Assembly (NCBI GenBank): GCA_006386115.1
Contig: VFIW01000104.1
Coordinates: forward strand, 62,001 to 126,000
Source of the DNA: Globisporangium splendens
Taxonomy: Eukaryota; Oomycota; Peronosporomycetes; Pythiales; Pythiaceae
Reading direction: 5' to 3'
Length of the DNA: 64,000 bases
This document shows positions 42,310 to 53,229 of this stretch, piece by piece. Position 1 is the stretch's first letter. Each line of letters begins with the position of its first letter. A program made the position numbers and the translations under genes. The notes beneath the pieces were generated by a model. The model was not told the DNA's origin, ran no database searches, and saw only the letters and a program-made list of their open reading frames with translations.

Positions 42310-43892
42310 TGCTCACTTCGACTCACACAGTGCGAACAAGTGCTGACCTCGACAAGGCAGGACCCCGAGACGTCTCGAATACAATATCAGTCAAATTTCA
42401 TGCGCACCCCTCCAAGTCGCGACTGGTGCAACTCTGGGGTGGAGAGTGCAGATGGAAGGCATCTCGGAAACGGTACAAACGGTCTTGCTCCGAGCCACGC
42501 ACAACACTGGGGAGACAACGACGAGGTGATACTGCTGCTTCCTCCGAGAACAACGCAGGCGCGTCAGTGTCGGTGTTGCAAGGTCTGAAGGAACTTAGTT
42601 GGCGCCGACTGCACCGAATCCCAGGACTGAACACGTACGAGCGCCAAGTGATTTACAAGCTCAAAGCGGGGAAGATCTCCTCTTGGAACTTCCGTGACGA
42701 GAACCTATCTTGTCCGATAGCCTCGTGTGATACAACGAAAATCGCAACGGCAATCCACATCTTCTGGGAATGCTCGCAAGCGCAGACGAGGTGGCGACGG
42801 CTACTGGCACAGTGGGAACGGCTTGGACTGATGTTCACGGACCACCCTGCACTGGCGATCTTCAGTTTAACCATTCCTGACGCACCAACGCACGCATGGG
42901 ACCACATCCAAGCCGCTCTTCCTGAGAACGATGTGCGAACGGATCTTCAGGACTACATCTTCTCGATGGCGAGCCTGCTCTGGAGATATATGTGTGGGGC
43001 GACTCTGGCGATCATCTGGAGACAACGGAATCGACTACTCAACGAGGGTGCCACTTCCATTCCTGCTCAGCAAGTGATCAGCGACGCCTACATCAGCAAA
43101 GGCATGACCAACCTGCGACTGCTCATGGAATCACACGTGAGAACGGACGACGACGCATTGGCCAGTACGGTGCTACGCGGCTTTGTCAACATCCTCACTC
43201 ACGATTCTCGTCCCCAAGTGGAACGGTGTCTTCCAACTGATGGACACTTCTTGCTTTTCTTCGACGGGGGATCGAGAGGGAACCCTGGTCCAGGAGGATC
43301 AGGGTCTGTGCTGCTAAAAATCAACTCGACCACTCGAGAAGCGACAATTGTATGGGTGGCCAGCATGGCGTACGGACATCCATCAACGACAAACAATATG
43401 GCCGAATACTGGGGTCTGATCCACGGTCTTCGTTATGCTCACTCTCACGGGTGTGTGCCGCTTCATGTAGTCGGAGACAGTGCGATGATCATCCGACAAC
43501 AGAAACTCCACCACCCACCAAAAAAGCCGAATCTTGCTCGGTTGTACTACCAGTCCAAGCGAGTGGCAGACGCAATGACGATTCTCAGCTGGAGTCATCA
43601 TTACCGAGCCAACAACAAAATGGCAGACCTTGCAGCGAATCACACCATGGACTCTGCCACTTCAACTCAGTACCCCTTCCCAACTGCACGCAGCTCTGGG
43701 CAGGAGATATCTGACCTTCTTGAGGGCGATGTGCAACACTGGTTCGACAGTGTACGGAACCCGTCCAGTGTGGACCGAGTTACCGCCCACGACCTCAACA
43801 CCAATATGAGGACCTTCCTCAACTCCAGTGTCGGCGAGACGCCTGTGGCGTCTGGACGCCGACCAAACTCCGAGACAAAATTACCACGGTAG
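42310..43892 (+). pseudogene. LINE A ORF2, 3' part (zinc knuckle and RNase H)
   Basis: Continues the LINE A frame after LINE B (LLTSTHTVRTSAD onward) for 527 codons without a stop. It includes a zf-RVT-like unit (CPIASC...HIFWEC) and a complete RNase H: FFDGGSRGNPGPGGSG, NNMAEYWGL, GDSAMI, NKMADLAAN. It ends at TAG near 43890, then the shared 3' tail. It is open here but cannot be translated with its 5' half. Confidence 0.8.
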
Positions 43893-43964
43893 TGTAGCTA
43901 GGGGGATGGATATTTTAGTTCCCACAGCGTAACACAATATACCTCACTTCAAATTGAATTGAAT

Positions 43965-43979
43965 TCAAGATTGAGCAGG
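43965..43979 (+). repeat. LINE A target-site duplication, 3' copy
   Basis: The second TCAAGATTGAGCAGG, immediately after the LINE A tail. Confidence 0.85.
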
Positions 43980-45560
43980 GAAACGACTTGGGGAAGTAGC
44001 TGAAGCGGCGCCACTTGCCGCTACAAGGCAGGCACAGAGAGGCGACGTGGTCAACGCGGGACCGAGTAAATGTGTCGTGGTTGACGAAGATGAAAAGGAA
44101 TCAGAGAATGAAGCAAAAGCAAATAGCGAAACCGTCGTGGCAGTGACAACGTAGAGAACCTCCGCACCGATAAAAGTGGAAAGTGAAATCGCCAAATCGG
44201 TGAAGGTGGAGTGTGCAACCACAGCTACAGTGGCATTGCGTGGAATGGGCGTCGCGCGCGCAGAACAAGCTATCAACAGCGCGCTGGCTGGAACCGGCGT
44301 TGACACAACGAAGGGAGAGTCAGCGACGCAAGTGAAGTCCGTTCGCGTGTTGGCAATAGAGTCGGACGATTTGCCGACGACGACAGTAACCGTCAGAAGT
44401 CGCGAGCCCGACTTAAAGATTGACACGAGCGTAGCGTGTTCGGTCGCCCGCGCGAACACGAAACGATGTGGTGTAAAGTTAGAACGGCATCCTCACGTTG
44501 ACGCAGTGTACGGATTCGGCGACGCGCCGTTCCGTGTTGAGGGAGGTTGAGGTTTCTCTGGTGTGACGAAGTGCCATCAGTGTCTCGAGTGGTGCATAAA
44601 GACACCAGTGATCGACGTACTGGGGAGACGAGTGAAGCTCCCAGCAAGGCAACAGCACGGCGATTGGATGCTGTTGAAGAGCAATACAGATGTCATGGCG
44701 TGCAAAGGGAGAGTACATCGAAGTTGTGTGGAGCGGTGGATCTCATGGGTCCAGAAAGCCAACGCATCCTCGTTCCCCAATGAAGAGAAGTTCAACGCGA
44801 GTGATTTGACGCCGCAAGACCGGGGTTTGATCCTGAGAGTGCTTTGCTGTTTCCCTACGATACTACAGAAGTATGACTGGTGTCCGCTGCCAACGACAAC
44901 TGGCGTGCAGCATCACATACACTGCCGGCATTCAGTGCCTGACTTCAGCACGAAGGCGGCACAGTTGACGAGGCTGTTGCGGAAAATGAGCGAGTGGAAG
45001 TGGGGAAAACAACAGGAGCGGGTGTTCGAATAAATTAAAGCAGAGTTGACAAAGAAACCGCTCTTGATTTACCCCGACTTTACGCAGTCGTTCGTGGCAG
45101 AAACGGATGCGTCAGTGATCGGATATGGCGCAGTGCTGATGCTGGATCAAGGCGCGGGCCACAGCCCATTGCCTACGCGATTAGAACCAATAACAATCTG
45201 CAACAGAAGTATGGGATAACGGTGCTCGAGTGCTTAGCAATTGTTTGGTTTGTTCAGCTATTCAGATCCTACCTTTGTGGTCGCGTTCTCAAGATCATTT
45301 CTGACCAATGGCGCTCGAGTGATGGATGAGCAGTCGCGGTCAGAAAGGTCGGTTGCACATGTGGCCCTATCGCTGCAAGAATACGAATTTGCGTCACTGT
45401 CCATTGGCGGAGGACACACGTGCACACCACTGTCCGCACGTTCCCTCGGTCGCCTTGGTCACGCCAAAAGTTGCTGTCACTGCAGCGAGGCAGCACAAGC
45501 AGTTGCTCATGGGCTTAGGCGCTGGGATTACTATGTGACCTCTCTCGATTAATTTAATGC
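43980..45560 (+). pseudogene. Ty3/gypsy pol remnant with internal deletion
   Basis: From 44563 a frame reads DLTPQDRGLIL...TTTGVQHHIHC, the spacer just before a gypsy RT. It then jumps directly to FSTKAAQLTRLLRKM and, in another frame, LTKKPLLIYPDFTQSFVAETDAS with YGAVLM and ITVLECLAIVW, the RT connection and RNase H. Most RT motifs (including the YxDD region) are missing, so the copy is deletion-bearing and frameshifted. The 5' part (43980-44550) reads low-complexity gag-like frames. It is the host of the LINE A insertion. Confidence 0.7.
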
Positions 45561-46169
45561 GGTTGGCACTTGGACGTGGAGGTGGGTTTCGTTGCCAGGT
45601 TTTTGAGGCTCCCTGCAAAAACCACCCTCGGAGAAACCAGCTAGATTTCTATATTGCCGCCCTACCCCGTGAACTCAACAAGTCTATCGTCATGGGGTAG
45701 GTTGCCACTCTCAGCGCGGTTCATCATTCACCACAAGATATGAGTGTAGGTCAAGTATCCAAGACCTCGTGCGACCGCGTCCCAAGGCACACTCCTACTC
45801 TTGGGTGTATCCACAAACCCATCACTCGGCAGATATTCCATCCAGCATCCAGTGCCCACGGAGATCACTGAAAGAAAGCCATATCTGTCCGCCAGTCACT
45901 CCGTAACACAATACGTTGTAATCAACATCGAGGAAAGCGCAAGCACGCGAACTGCATTTGCAGCGGCATAATCACTTGATCCAGGGTTACTTGATGGTGT
46001 CATTTTAAGGAGCCACAAGCGGCTCAAGCCACCATTTGTTGACAAATCCCGGAGTACGTAATCGTGTTCACAATGTTTGATTTGAGAGGCTGTAGTTGCA
46101 TTGAACCTACCGTGCAGGAAAACAGAGTAAACTCCGAGTTCAACTCCCAACCCTTCAACAGTCAAAATC
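45561..46169. other. Intergenic after gypsy remnant
   Basis: No gene is seen; it contains one copy of the dispersed repeat (45661-45760). It is unrelated to the matching side of block C, so the C/C' mirror ends at 46170. Confidence 0.45.
45661..45760 (+). repeat. Dispersed repeat relic
   Basis: CCCTACCCCGTGAACTCAAC followed by GTCATGGGGTAGGTTGCCA and GAGTGTAGGTCAAG. It aligns loosely with 48605-48710 and with the mirror pair 24190-24262 / 62104-62176. A solo-LTR fragment is possible given the adjacent gypsy remnant. Confidence 0.45.
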
Positions 46170-46778
46170 AACGAGCTCAAGCAGGTTCTCCACATCAGAT
46201 GCCATGCATGCGTGTCTCGGTTGAGGAACAGCATGACACAAGCAGCCCCCTATCGGGCGGTGAGAACGCCTGGCGGAAACTCAACTTCTTTAACTATCTA
46301 AGGTGGCTCGACATCGTTTGTCTTGTAGGCGCACTGTAACTCACTCCTACATGACATTCCTGTGTGCGAGAGATCTACGACCAACACTCACGTCTGGGTG
46401 ATTGAAGTCGGCCCTCAGCAGTATGGTATCTATTGCAGACAAACATGTATTCAGTGAAGCAATCGGTCGATTGTGGCACCTTTCCGCAAATCAATCGATG
46501 CGTAGTAGTAGCCGTGGCCACGTCTCCGTGACGTCATCAAATACTTGTCGTAGCTTATGTCATTTTGAAACTCCACAAGCTGCGTGTGCTGTTCGTGTCA
46601 GCTCTACTGAATAAAAGCCTATTGTGATAGTGTCTACTACAGCAACCTACAACTCGAGCTTGTTGGTTTGCATACTGCAACAATGAAGTCAACATACTAG
46701 ATAGGAGGTTACAAGCAGCTCAGACGCTCAGGTCCTCGACTCTATCTGCCGATCTCTCTCTCTCCTTCTCTTCGCCAA

Positions 46779-46794
46779 CCTCATTCTGCAGTTG
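46779..46794 (+). promoter_or_regulatory. Initiator for MDR gene (right)
   Basis: CCTCATTCTGCAGTTG has a perfect CTCATTYYNCA core, 67-82 nt before the ATG. Confidence 0.55.
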
Positions 46795-46860
46795 CATGCG
46801 CACAACGCATACCATCCACGACAAGAGTCTCCTCCCCGGAAAGCCAACAACACCCCAAGC

Positions 46861-48163
46861 ATGCCATCCTACCGCAAAGTCCAAGTCCACACGCTGTCAC
46901 CAGACTTCCGTACCGCCACAAGCATCGTGATCATTCCGGAACTCCCGAAAGCAGCCGACGGACACATTGTCGTCAAGAACCACTACTTGGGCATCATGGC
47001 GACCGATACGAACCTCCCGAATGGGTTCTACGGCCACACGACGCCGCCATTCGACTGTGGCATCGAAGCCGGTACGTGTGTTGTAGTTTTGCTGTCGATG
47101 ATACATGATGACTCGTGCCTCCAGAAATTGCATGCAAGGATCTAGAGGACATTGCTCTAACGCGATTCGCGACTGCTTCGGTGTGTTGTTGTTGTTGTTG
47201 TTGCTTTTACGTTTCTCAAGTGGGCGTTGTGACAGACGTCGGGTCCGATGTCGAGACGCTCAAGGTCGGCGATGCGGTCGTTTACCAAAGTACGTTTGCC
47301 CCGCCATGCACATTCACAGCGGTGTTTACCACCTCATCTCTTTTTTCAGATACTGACACAAATCGTTGTCCCTTCTTTACACTCTCTCTCCGTCCCTATT
47401 TGCTGCTATCATCTCGCGCGCTGCACGCGCAGAGTTTGGCGCATTCGGTGAGTACGTTGAGGTCGAGGCATCGGTCGCGATCCAGATCCCTAAGGCCGAC
47501 CCGTCGGTGCTTCCGCTTTTCGGCTGCGGGGTCTCCGCGTCCATCGCACTCGAGCAAGCCGGCGAAATGAAGCAAGGTGGACAAACTGTGCTCGTCACGG
47601 CTGCTGCAGGCACCACGGGCCAGTTCGCCGTGCAGCTCGCCAAGATCGCGGGCAACCACGTCATCGGCACCACGAGCTCGGACGAGAAGGCTGAAGCGCT
47701 CAAGAAGCTTGGCGTCGATCGCGTGATCAATTACACCAAAGAAGACGTGTCGGCTGTTCTCAAGGCCGAATACCCGCAAGGCGTGGACCTCGTATTCGAC
47801 TCGGTCGGTGGCGCGCTGTTCCAGGCGGCCGTCGACAACATCGCCGTGCGTGGTCGCATCATCGTATTCGGCTTGGTGTCCCAGTACCAGGGCAAATCCG
47901 CCGACACGATGCTCGCGGGCAGCCTCACACACTCGCTGCTGATGAAGTCGGCCTCGGTGCGTGGCTTCGCGGTCATGTTCTTCCTCGACCTCGCGCCAGC
48001 GCACATCGGTCGTCTCATTGCGCTCACGGAGCAGGGCAAGCTGGTGTCCCAGCTCGACCCGACGGAGTTTCGCGGCCTCGAAGCCATTCCCCACGCCATC
48101 GACTACATGTACAACAAGAAGAACGTCGGCAAGCTCGTGGTCAAGCTGGTTCAGAGCAGTTAG
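46861..48163 (+). CDS. MDR-type NADPH quinone/enone oxidoreductase (right copy)
   Basis: Exons 46861-47071, 47221-47289 and 47433-48163 (336 aa), with the same splice sites as the left copy. It differs by one residue (Ile for Val in SIVIIP) and looks fully functional. The gene reads away from the retroelement nest, so the two copies are divergent. Confidence 0.85.
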
Positions 48164-48444
48164 CCGTGTGGACGGCTGGTAGTGAGAAACAGAGAGTCAC
48201 CCAGTGTACGCCACGATCTATATTTATGCATTTGCACTGTGCTTTGCATTCTACACCACATAACTGAGCCAGTAACAATCTTTCTCAGCATTATTGGAGC
48301 ATGGGCGTATATTGCGACACCACATATGCTTCGTCGGCATTCGTCTCAGTCCATATTATACAAAGAGAGTAGGTTAGTGAGATTTGTCTGGAGAAGGATG
48401 GTCTTGACCTGGAGCTCTTCGTTATTGCACCGCAGATTGTGCTG

Positions 48445-48808
48445 ACAAAAGGCTGTGATAGTTTTCAGCCGGCTGCAGTCAAAACCATCGCCTTGTTGCG
48501 CTGCGTTGCCATTCTCCATAAAGTCGCCTATTAACTGTCTAACGGTGCCGACAATATCGCCGAAACTGGTTTGTCACTAGGTGGACAGATCATATTTACA
48601 AAGACAGCACTCTTCGCGAACACAACGAGTCAATCGTGATGGAGTAGATTACCAATGCAAGTGGTTCCATTAATCCCATCCGGCTGTGAGTGAAGGTCAT
48701 GTGTGTGATAAAAAGTGCGTTGTGGGGTACCCGAAATTAGCAGAGAAAACACAATGAAAAAGCGCACGAAATATGTAGAATCAAGAAACAGCTCATGTTG
48801 CGTGGCTT
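48445..48808. other. Start of unique segment; repeat relic
   Basis: No gene is seen. At 48605-48710 it carries a diverged copy of the dispersed repeat (GAACACAACGAGTCAATCGT, GATGGAGTAGATTACCA, GTGAGTGAAGGTCATGTGTG). Confidence 0.45.
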
Positions 48809-50611
48809 TCATTTGCCTGTGTTTATTGCCCTGGTAACAGCTGCGAGCTTTGCTGCTTCTTCGAAGTACGTCAAGATGGACCCTTCCATATCAGCGAAGG
48901 GAAAGTCAGAGATTGTCGTGGCTTCGTGTCTTTGTTGCGGATTACGACCAAGTTCGAAGCAGCATTTGCCCTCCAGTAGGTGGTTGCTGTCGCCTCGCGG
49001 AGAAGATTGGTACTCATTAGGCTGGTTGTCCACTTTGAGCTGGTGGATGTGTCTCCACAGAATTTTCTCTTGCCAATGTAGCTGCTGACTGCGGCGCACA
49101 AAAAGAACTTGTCGCTGCGGGTCATGCTGTACGATGGATCCACCGCAGAATAGTCCTTGCTCCGGTAGTGCAGTCCCTGCATTGCCCGCGGGAGTGTCGA
49201 CCAAATAGAACGGGCTCTTGGCGACGAGCCACGCTAGACGAAAAAAGTCGTTATCGCTTGGAAAGACCCGCAAGGAAGCAAACTGATCCGAGTGCAACAC
49301 AAAGTACATCAGAATGTTGAGCGCCTTGTAGTTGCGTTGGCGATTGATCAAGACGTGGCCGGTTTCTTGCTTCACGAGCTGCGCACGTTCAACATTCAAC
49401 GTGTTCCAGACGAAGCTCGCATTGTGAAGTTCGCTGGAAGCTCGATTATGTGGGCTCGAGTATTCTGGCCAAAAGATGGCTCCTTTCCGGGTAAAGTTCG
49501 AGCTCGAGAACAAATACGTCGGGTCGCTCGTTGCGAAAATGTCGGGCTCCATGATCAGCACTTTGTCAAACGCGCTGTAGAGTGCAGCATACGCTCTTGA
49601 ACCGCTGCCAAAGAACCGGGGATCCTTGATCTGTTGCAGGTATACACCAAAAGTTGTCAAGAGCTCTTGCACGATTCGATTTTCGCGAATTGTCTCGTTG
49701 AAGCTGTACCACAGCTCAATGGGTAGCGTACATCCCATGCGACGAAGCGATCGAATCGACGCATAGGCGCTCGCCACACCCCGTTCGTCGGCAACTAACG
49801 CGATTCCTTTTTCAAATTTTACGGAGCCAGGTGAGACTGTAGCGGATCCATGGCGATTCCCTTGGTGTTGCTCGTAGTGGAGATTCTGCCGACATTTTTG
49901 ATACGAAAAATCTGGATCAAATTCGTACGTTGACGTAGTGTGGCCAAGGCTCAAATACGTGTAGAAGTCCGCGCACTTGAAGGTCACCCCAGGGGCGAGC
50001 GCGTCACACGTGATGTGCATCACGCGTTTGGGTCTCCCCGTTGTTCTATGGCGAAGCTCGCAGAAGCCAGCAGTTTGTCGAGCAACGATGGTTTCGTTGC
50101 ACGCTTGAACACGGAGTTCGGTACGACCAGCAGAGCAACTCGACGTCTCTGTCCACGAGACGCACTCGTACTCCGACAGAGAGCACGCAAGAGGCGATTG
50201 AGCTGGTGCAGCGCGCGGGGTTCTTTTGGCTTTGTGCCACTCGAATAGCGTTGAGCGCAGTGTGACGCGCGTGAACTCAAGCGCTGATAGGACCATCACA
50301 ACGAGAAAAACTTGAGCGGTCCATCTCCACGGTGGCAGACGACCTCGCGCTTGAAGGAGGTCTTGACTGGTACGACGAGTGAAGTGGTCGGGAGTGGTGC
50401 TGCTGCTTGCGCTTGGTGTGACTGCAGCTACTCTTGGAAAGACATTCGGCTCGGTATCAACTTTGAGTGGGTAAGCCAGCGATGCATGTGGTTCCGGATT
50501 GCTGATGACAATCCCTCGAAGTGCAGGATAGCTCGGCTCGATGGCGAGTATAACGTGCAGGTGCCCAGAGTGTGTTGCTTGAGCAACAGGAAGGTCGGAA
50601 TCTCTCGGCAT
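48809..50611 (-). CDS. GT71/MNN-type mannosyltransferase-like protein, degenerate DxD
   Basis: About 600 aa from the first in-frame ATG (50609-50611); the open frame continues 46 codons upstream from a TTG only. It is a type II Golgi-style protein: a short cytoplasmic tail, one TM (about 97-118, AQVFLVVMVLSALEF), a Cys-rich lumenal stem (YECVSW, FCELRH, HITCDA), then a Mannosyl_trans3-like domain (GIALVADERGVASAYASIRSLRRMGC; IELWY; DPTYLFSSSNF; AIFWPEY; QETGHVLINR). The metal-binding DxD of relatives (DSDN) reads EPD here, so catalysis is doubtful. It is divergent from a paralogue at 51.2 kb. Relatives extend alpha-mannose chains on glycoproteins. Confidence 0.75.
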   Translation of the reverse strand: MPRDSDLPVAQATHSGHLHVILAIEPSYPALRGIVISNPEPHASLAYPLKVDTEPNVFPRVAAVTPSASSSTTPDHFTRRTSQDLLQARGRLPPWRWTAQVFLVVMVLSALEFTRVTLRSTLFEWHKAKRTPRAAPAQSPLACSLSEYECVSWTETSSCSAGRTELRVQACNETIVARQTAGFCELRHRTTGRPKRVMHITCDALAPGVTFKCADFYTYLSLGHTTSTYEFDPDFSYQKCRQNLHYEQHQGNRHGSATVSPGSVKFEKGIALVADERGVASAYASIRSLRRMGCTLPIELWYSFNETIRENRIVQELLTTFGVYLQQIKDPRFFGSGSRAYAALYSAFDKVLIMEPDIFATSDPTYLFSSSNFTRKGAIFWPEYSSPHNRASSELHNASFVWNTLNVERAQLVKQETGHVLINRQRNYKALNILMYFVLHSDQFASLRVFPSDNDFFRLAWLVAKSPFYLVDTPAGNAGTALPEQGLFCGGSIVQHDPQRQVLFVRRSQQLHWQEKILWRHIHQLKVDNQPNEYQSSPRGDSNHLLEGKCCFELGRNPQQRHEATTISDFPFADMEGSILTYFEEAAKLAAVTRAINTGK

Positions 50612-51140
50612 GCCGCTGACGTGGACTCCCTCCTCTCGACGAAGCGTGGGCACAATGTCCAATTCACGTCGATATGCTGACCACAAAATTGTCCTTTTCC
50701 GAGTCCCAATTCCGTTCGGATGCGCAATCAGCTTCTGTATTGGTGCCAATCAGCGGCTCCACCAGGTTTGGCGTCGAGGGCTGAGATGCGTTCGAGGAGC
50801 TGAAGTCAGAAATGGCTACTAACTATTGGATGCATGTTCGACGCCGTGGAGAGTGCCAAGCGACGGTGAAATTTCTGGCTCGCGATGTGACGGAGTCTTC
50901 ACCCAATTTGTGTGGCTGCAGAACTCGCGTCACCGTATAATTCTCGCATACCGCTTATTTCACCTTCACCCACTCTGGAATCTTGTCCAGTCTCGCAACA
51001 CGGCGAAGTGACCGAGAGAGGAGCGACAAAGGAAGTTCAAGGATGGGAGACATGAGGAGGGATGACTAGGCAAGGAGAGGTACACTAGGCACAGAGAGGA
51101 TAATTGACGTAGAGCCTAGGGAAAGCATAACATTTTTGAA
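50612..51140. other. Divergent promoter region of the two GT genes
   Basis: It separates the start codons of the two mannosyltransferase-like genes. The right side carries a clear initiator element at 51141-51159; none was evident for the left gene. Confidence 0.45.
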
Positions 51141-51159
51141 TCTCACTTTCCAATTTGCC
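51141..51159 (+). promoter_or_regulatory. Initiator plus flanking element for GT gene
   Basis: TCTCACTTTCCAATTTGCC matches the INR+FPR consensus at 17 of 19 positions, the best in the window. It places transcription start near 51145. Confidence 0.7.
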
Positions 51160-51253
51160 TCAACCAACACACACTACAGCAACATTCAAGCAACCACCAG
51201 CACCACCTTCAATTCATCTACTTCAGTACCTAGTGCGGTACCATCCTGTGATA

Positions 51254-53229
51254 ATGCGTGCAATCGCTCTGCCAGCTTTGAAGGTAAACAGGGTCGCCAA
51301 AGTCAGCCTGTCGCCAGTAGCTTCCGATGGATACTCCCGCACGCGTTGATCGTATCCTCTATTGATGTTGTGAAGATCTTCTCGACCAATTTGGTACAAC
51401 GATACATCTTGCTGGCGAAGATCCTTGCGCTCGCGGCATGTGTCGCGGCGGTTGTGTACGAGCTCACCCACAGCGGGAAGCCGCGCGCATCGGCAGTTGA
51501 CAACCCGCGGCTCAACCGCGTGGATCGCACGGGAGACATACCTCGAGCAATCTGGAAAGCGAACGAGTTCGAGTGTCTAGGCTGGCGTGCGACGTACGAT
51601 TGCGATCCGAACGGCAAGCGCGACGTGACTCGTGACCGCAAGTGCGACGAGTCGATCACACACGTGAGCGGGTACTGCGAGGTGCGCAATGCGACCTCGG
51701 GCGAGATATTCCGCGTCATGCTTTCAACATGCAAATCCTGGCAATGGCATCTTGTAAAGCAGCTCACGTGCAACGACGCGCGGCAGTTCACCGACTTTAG
51801 TATCCGAGCCTCTGAGTACCAGCATCCGTCAGCCATGGCAACAGCACTATCCCACGCCAAGACAGCAAGAAGCAGCAGCAACTACAATAGTGCGGCTGCA
51901 AGAGAAATGAGTGACACCATAGACGAGTCAAGCGGAGTCGTTCTCATTGGCTACCCGAAGGTGATTGCAGGCGTGTACTCAATCGTCCGAATGCTGCGTT
52001 TCCACGGGTGTGCGCTGCCGATCGAAGTATGGATCGACCCACAAGAGATGCACCCTACGCACTCGGTTTTGATCGAACTCGTGGCCAGGTACAATGTGTC
52101 TGTGTGCGTCATCGACGACCCAAACGCGACCAAGTTCCACGCCAAGCCGTACACGATCTACCACTCGCGGTTCCAGAGCGTGCTCTTTCTGGACTCGGAC
52201 AATATCCCTGTACGCGACCCCACGTACCTGTTCACGTCCCCCGAGTTCACCAAGTTTGGCGCGGTGTTCTGGCCCGATTTCTGGCGTCCTCCAGTCGACA
52301 CGCCGTTCAATGTCCATCAGCAAAGTGCGCTGTGGCAGTTGCTCGACATGCCGTTCATCGACATGTTCGAGCAGGAGAGCGGGCAAATACTCATTAACAA
52401 GACACGAAGTGCTGCGGCGATGAACATGCTCATGTTCTACTCGGCGAGTGTGCCGCGCTTGCTCACGGAGTGGGGGTTAGTGTATGGCGACAAGGATCTG
52501 TTCCGCCTTGCGTGGTTGAACACATCGACGCCGTTTTACTACGTGCAGCACACGGTCGCTTTGGGTGGGCTGTACGATAAAGACGAAGACTTCTTCTGCG
52601 GAGTGGCGATGATGCAACGCGACCCACTCGGCGAATTTATCTTTTTGCATCGCAACCAAGCGAAGCTCAGTGGCCGTCGCGATCAGAAATCGCTGCTCAC
52701 GCACTACCAGGAATTCAGAGGAGAACATGGTCTCGCGTCGTCGCCGTTGTTGGAGCGCGATTTGAACAACTACCGCGTAGAGTGCAAGCATCACCGCTTG
52801 GGACAGCGCATGTGCTTCTTCTTGAACCCAAAGACGCTAGACGGGGGAGCTACCCCGTTTTCGATCAAAAGTTCGAACGGCACCAAGCATCAACAAGCGG
52901 AAGAGCTAGCTATTCACTTCTCGATCGAGGGCCGCCGGTTGCTTTCGAGGACAGAAGAAGCTGAGATCGCGGCACTCGAGCTTCCAAAAGCCAGAACGAA
53001 TGCAGCCTGGTACGTGCTCATACCTAGCGTATTTTTGCTGCTGCTTCTGCTCGTCGTCGCTTGGACATGGGTCCCGTACCACACACGCTATCTGGCGCAG
53101 CGACAACGACAGCTGCAAGTGCATCGGTCAACTGTAAAAATGAAGGACCTTGAAAATGTCGCAGCAAACAGCAGCTTGATAGCAAACTTCGTGGGGAGAA
53201 AGAGACACGAAGACCACCATGAATGTTAA
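51254..53229 (+). CDS. GT71/MNN-type mannosyltransferase-like protein, start unresolved
   Basis: The open frame runs from 51070 to the stop at 53227-53229 but has no in-frame ATG before 51718. The first ATG after the predicted transcription start (51254) is in another frame, so a small intron, a frameshift or a non-AUG start must be involved. The encoded protein has a TM near the N end (ILLAKILALAACVAAVVYELT), a Cys-rich stem like its neighbour's (FECLGW, YCEVRN), and a Mannosyl_trans3-like domain with YPKVIAGVYSIVRMLRFHGC, the metal-binding LFLDSDNIPVRDPTYLF, GAVFWPDFW and QESGQILINK. It also has a second TM at the C terminus (about 50 residues from the end), unusual for the family. Probable Golgi mannosyltransferase. 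Confidence 0.7.

Larger units (their letters stand above)
28579..43964 (+). mobile_element. LINE A, 5'-truncated non-LTR retrotransposon (interrupted by LINE B)
   Basis: It is flanked by an exact 15-bp duplication of the host gypsy sequence. Its own sequence is 28579-31759 plus 42310-43964 (about 4.8 kb); the middle is LINE B. It begins inside the AP endonuclease domain (VLLVNIYAPTD), a normal outcome of incomplete reverse transcription. The 3' end has no poly-A; it ends in AATATACCTCACTTC plus short AAATTGAATTGAAT repeats, a tail shared with LINE B and the 823-bp element. Confidence 0.85.
46170..48444 (-). repeat. Segmental duplication block C (right copy)
   Basis: Mirror of 25860-28134. 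Its inner edge (46170) falls inside the gag-like frame shared with the left side, and its outer edge (48444) is the site where the unique segment begins. Confidence 0.9.
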
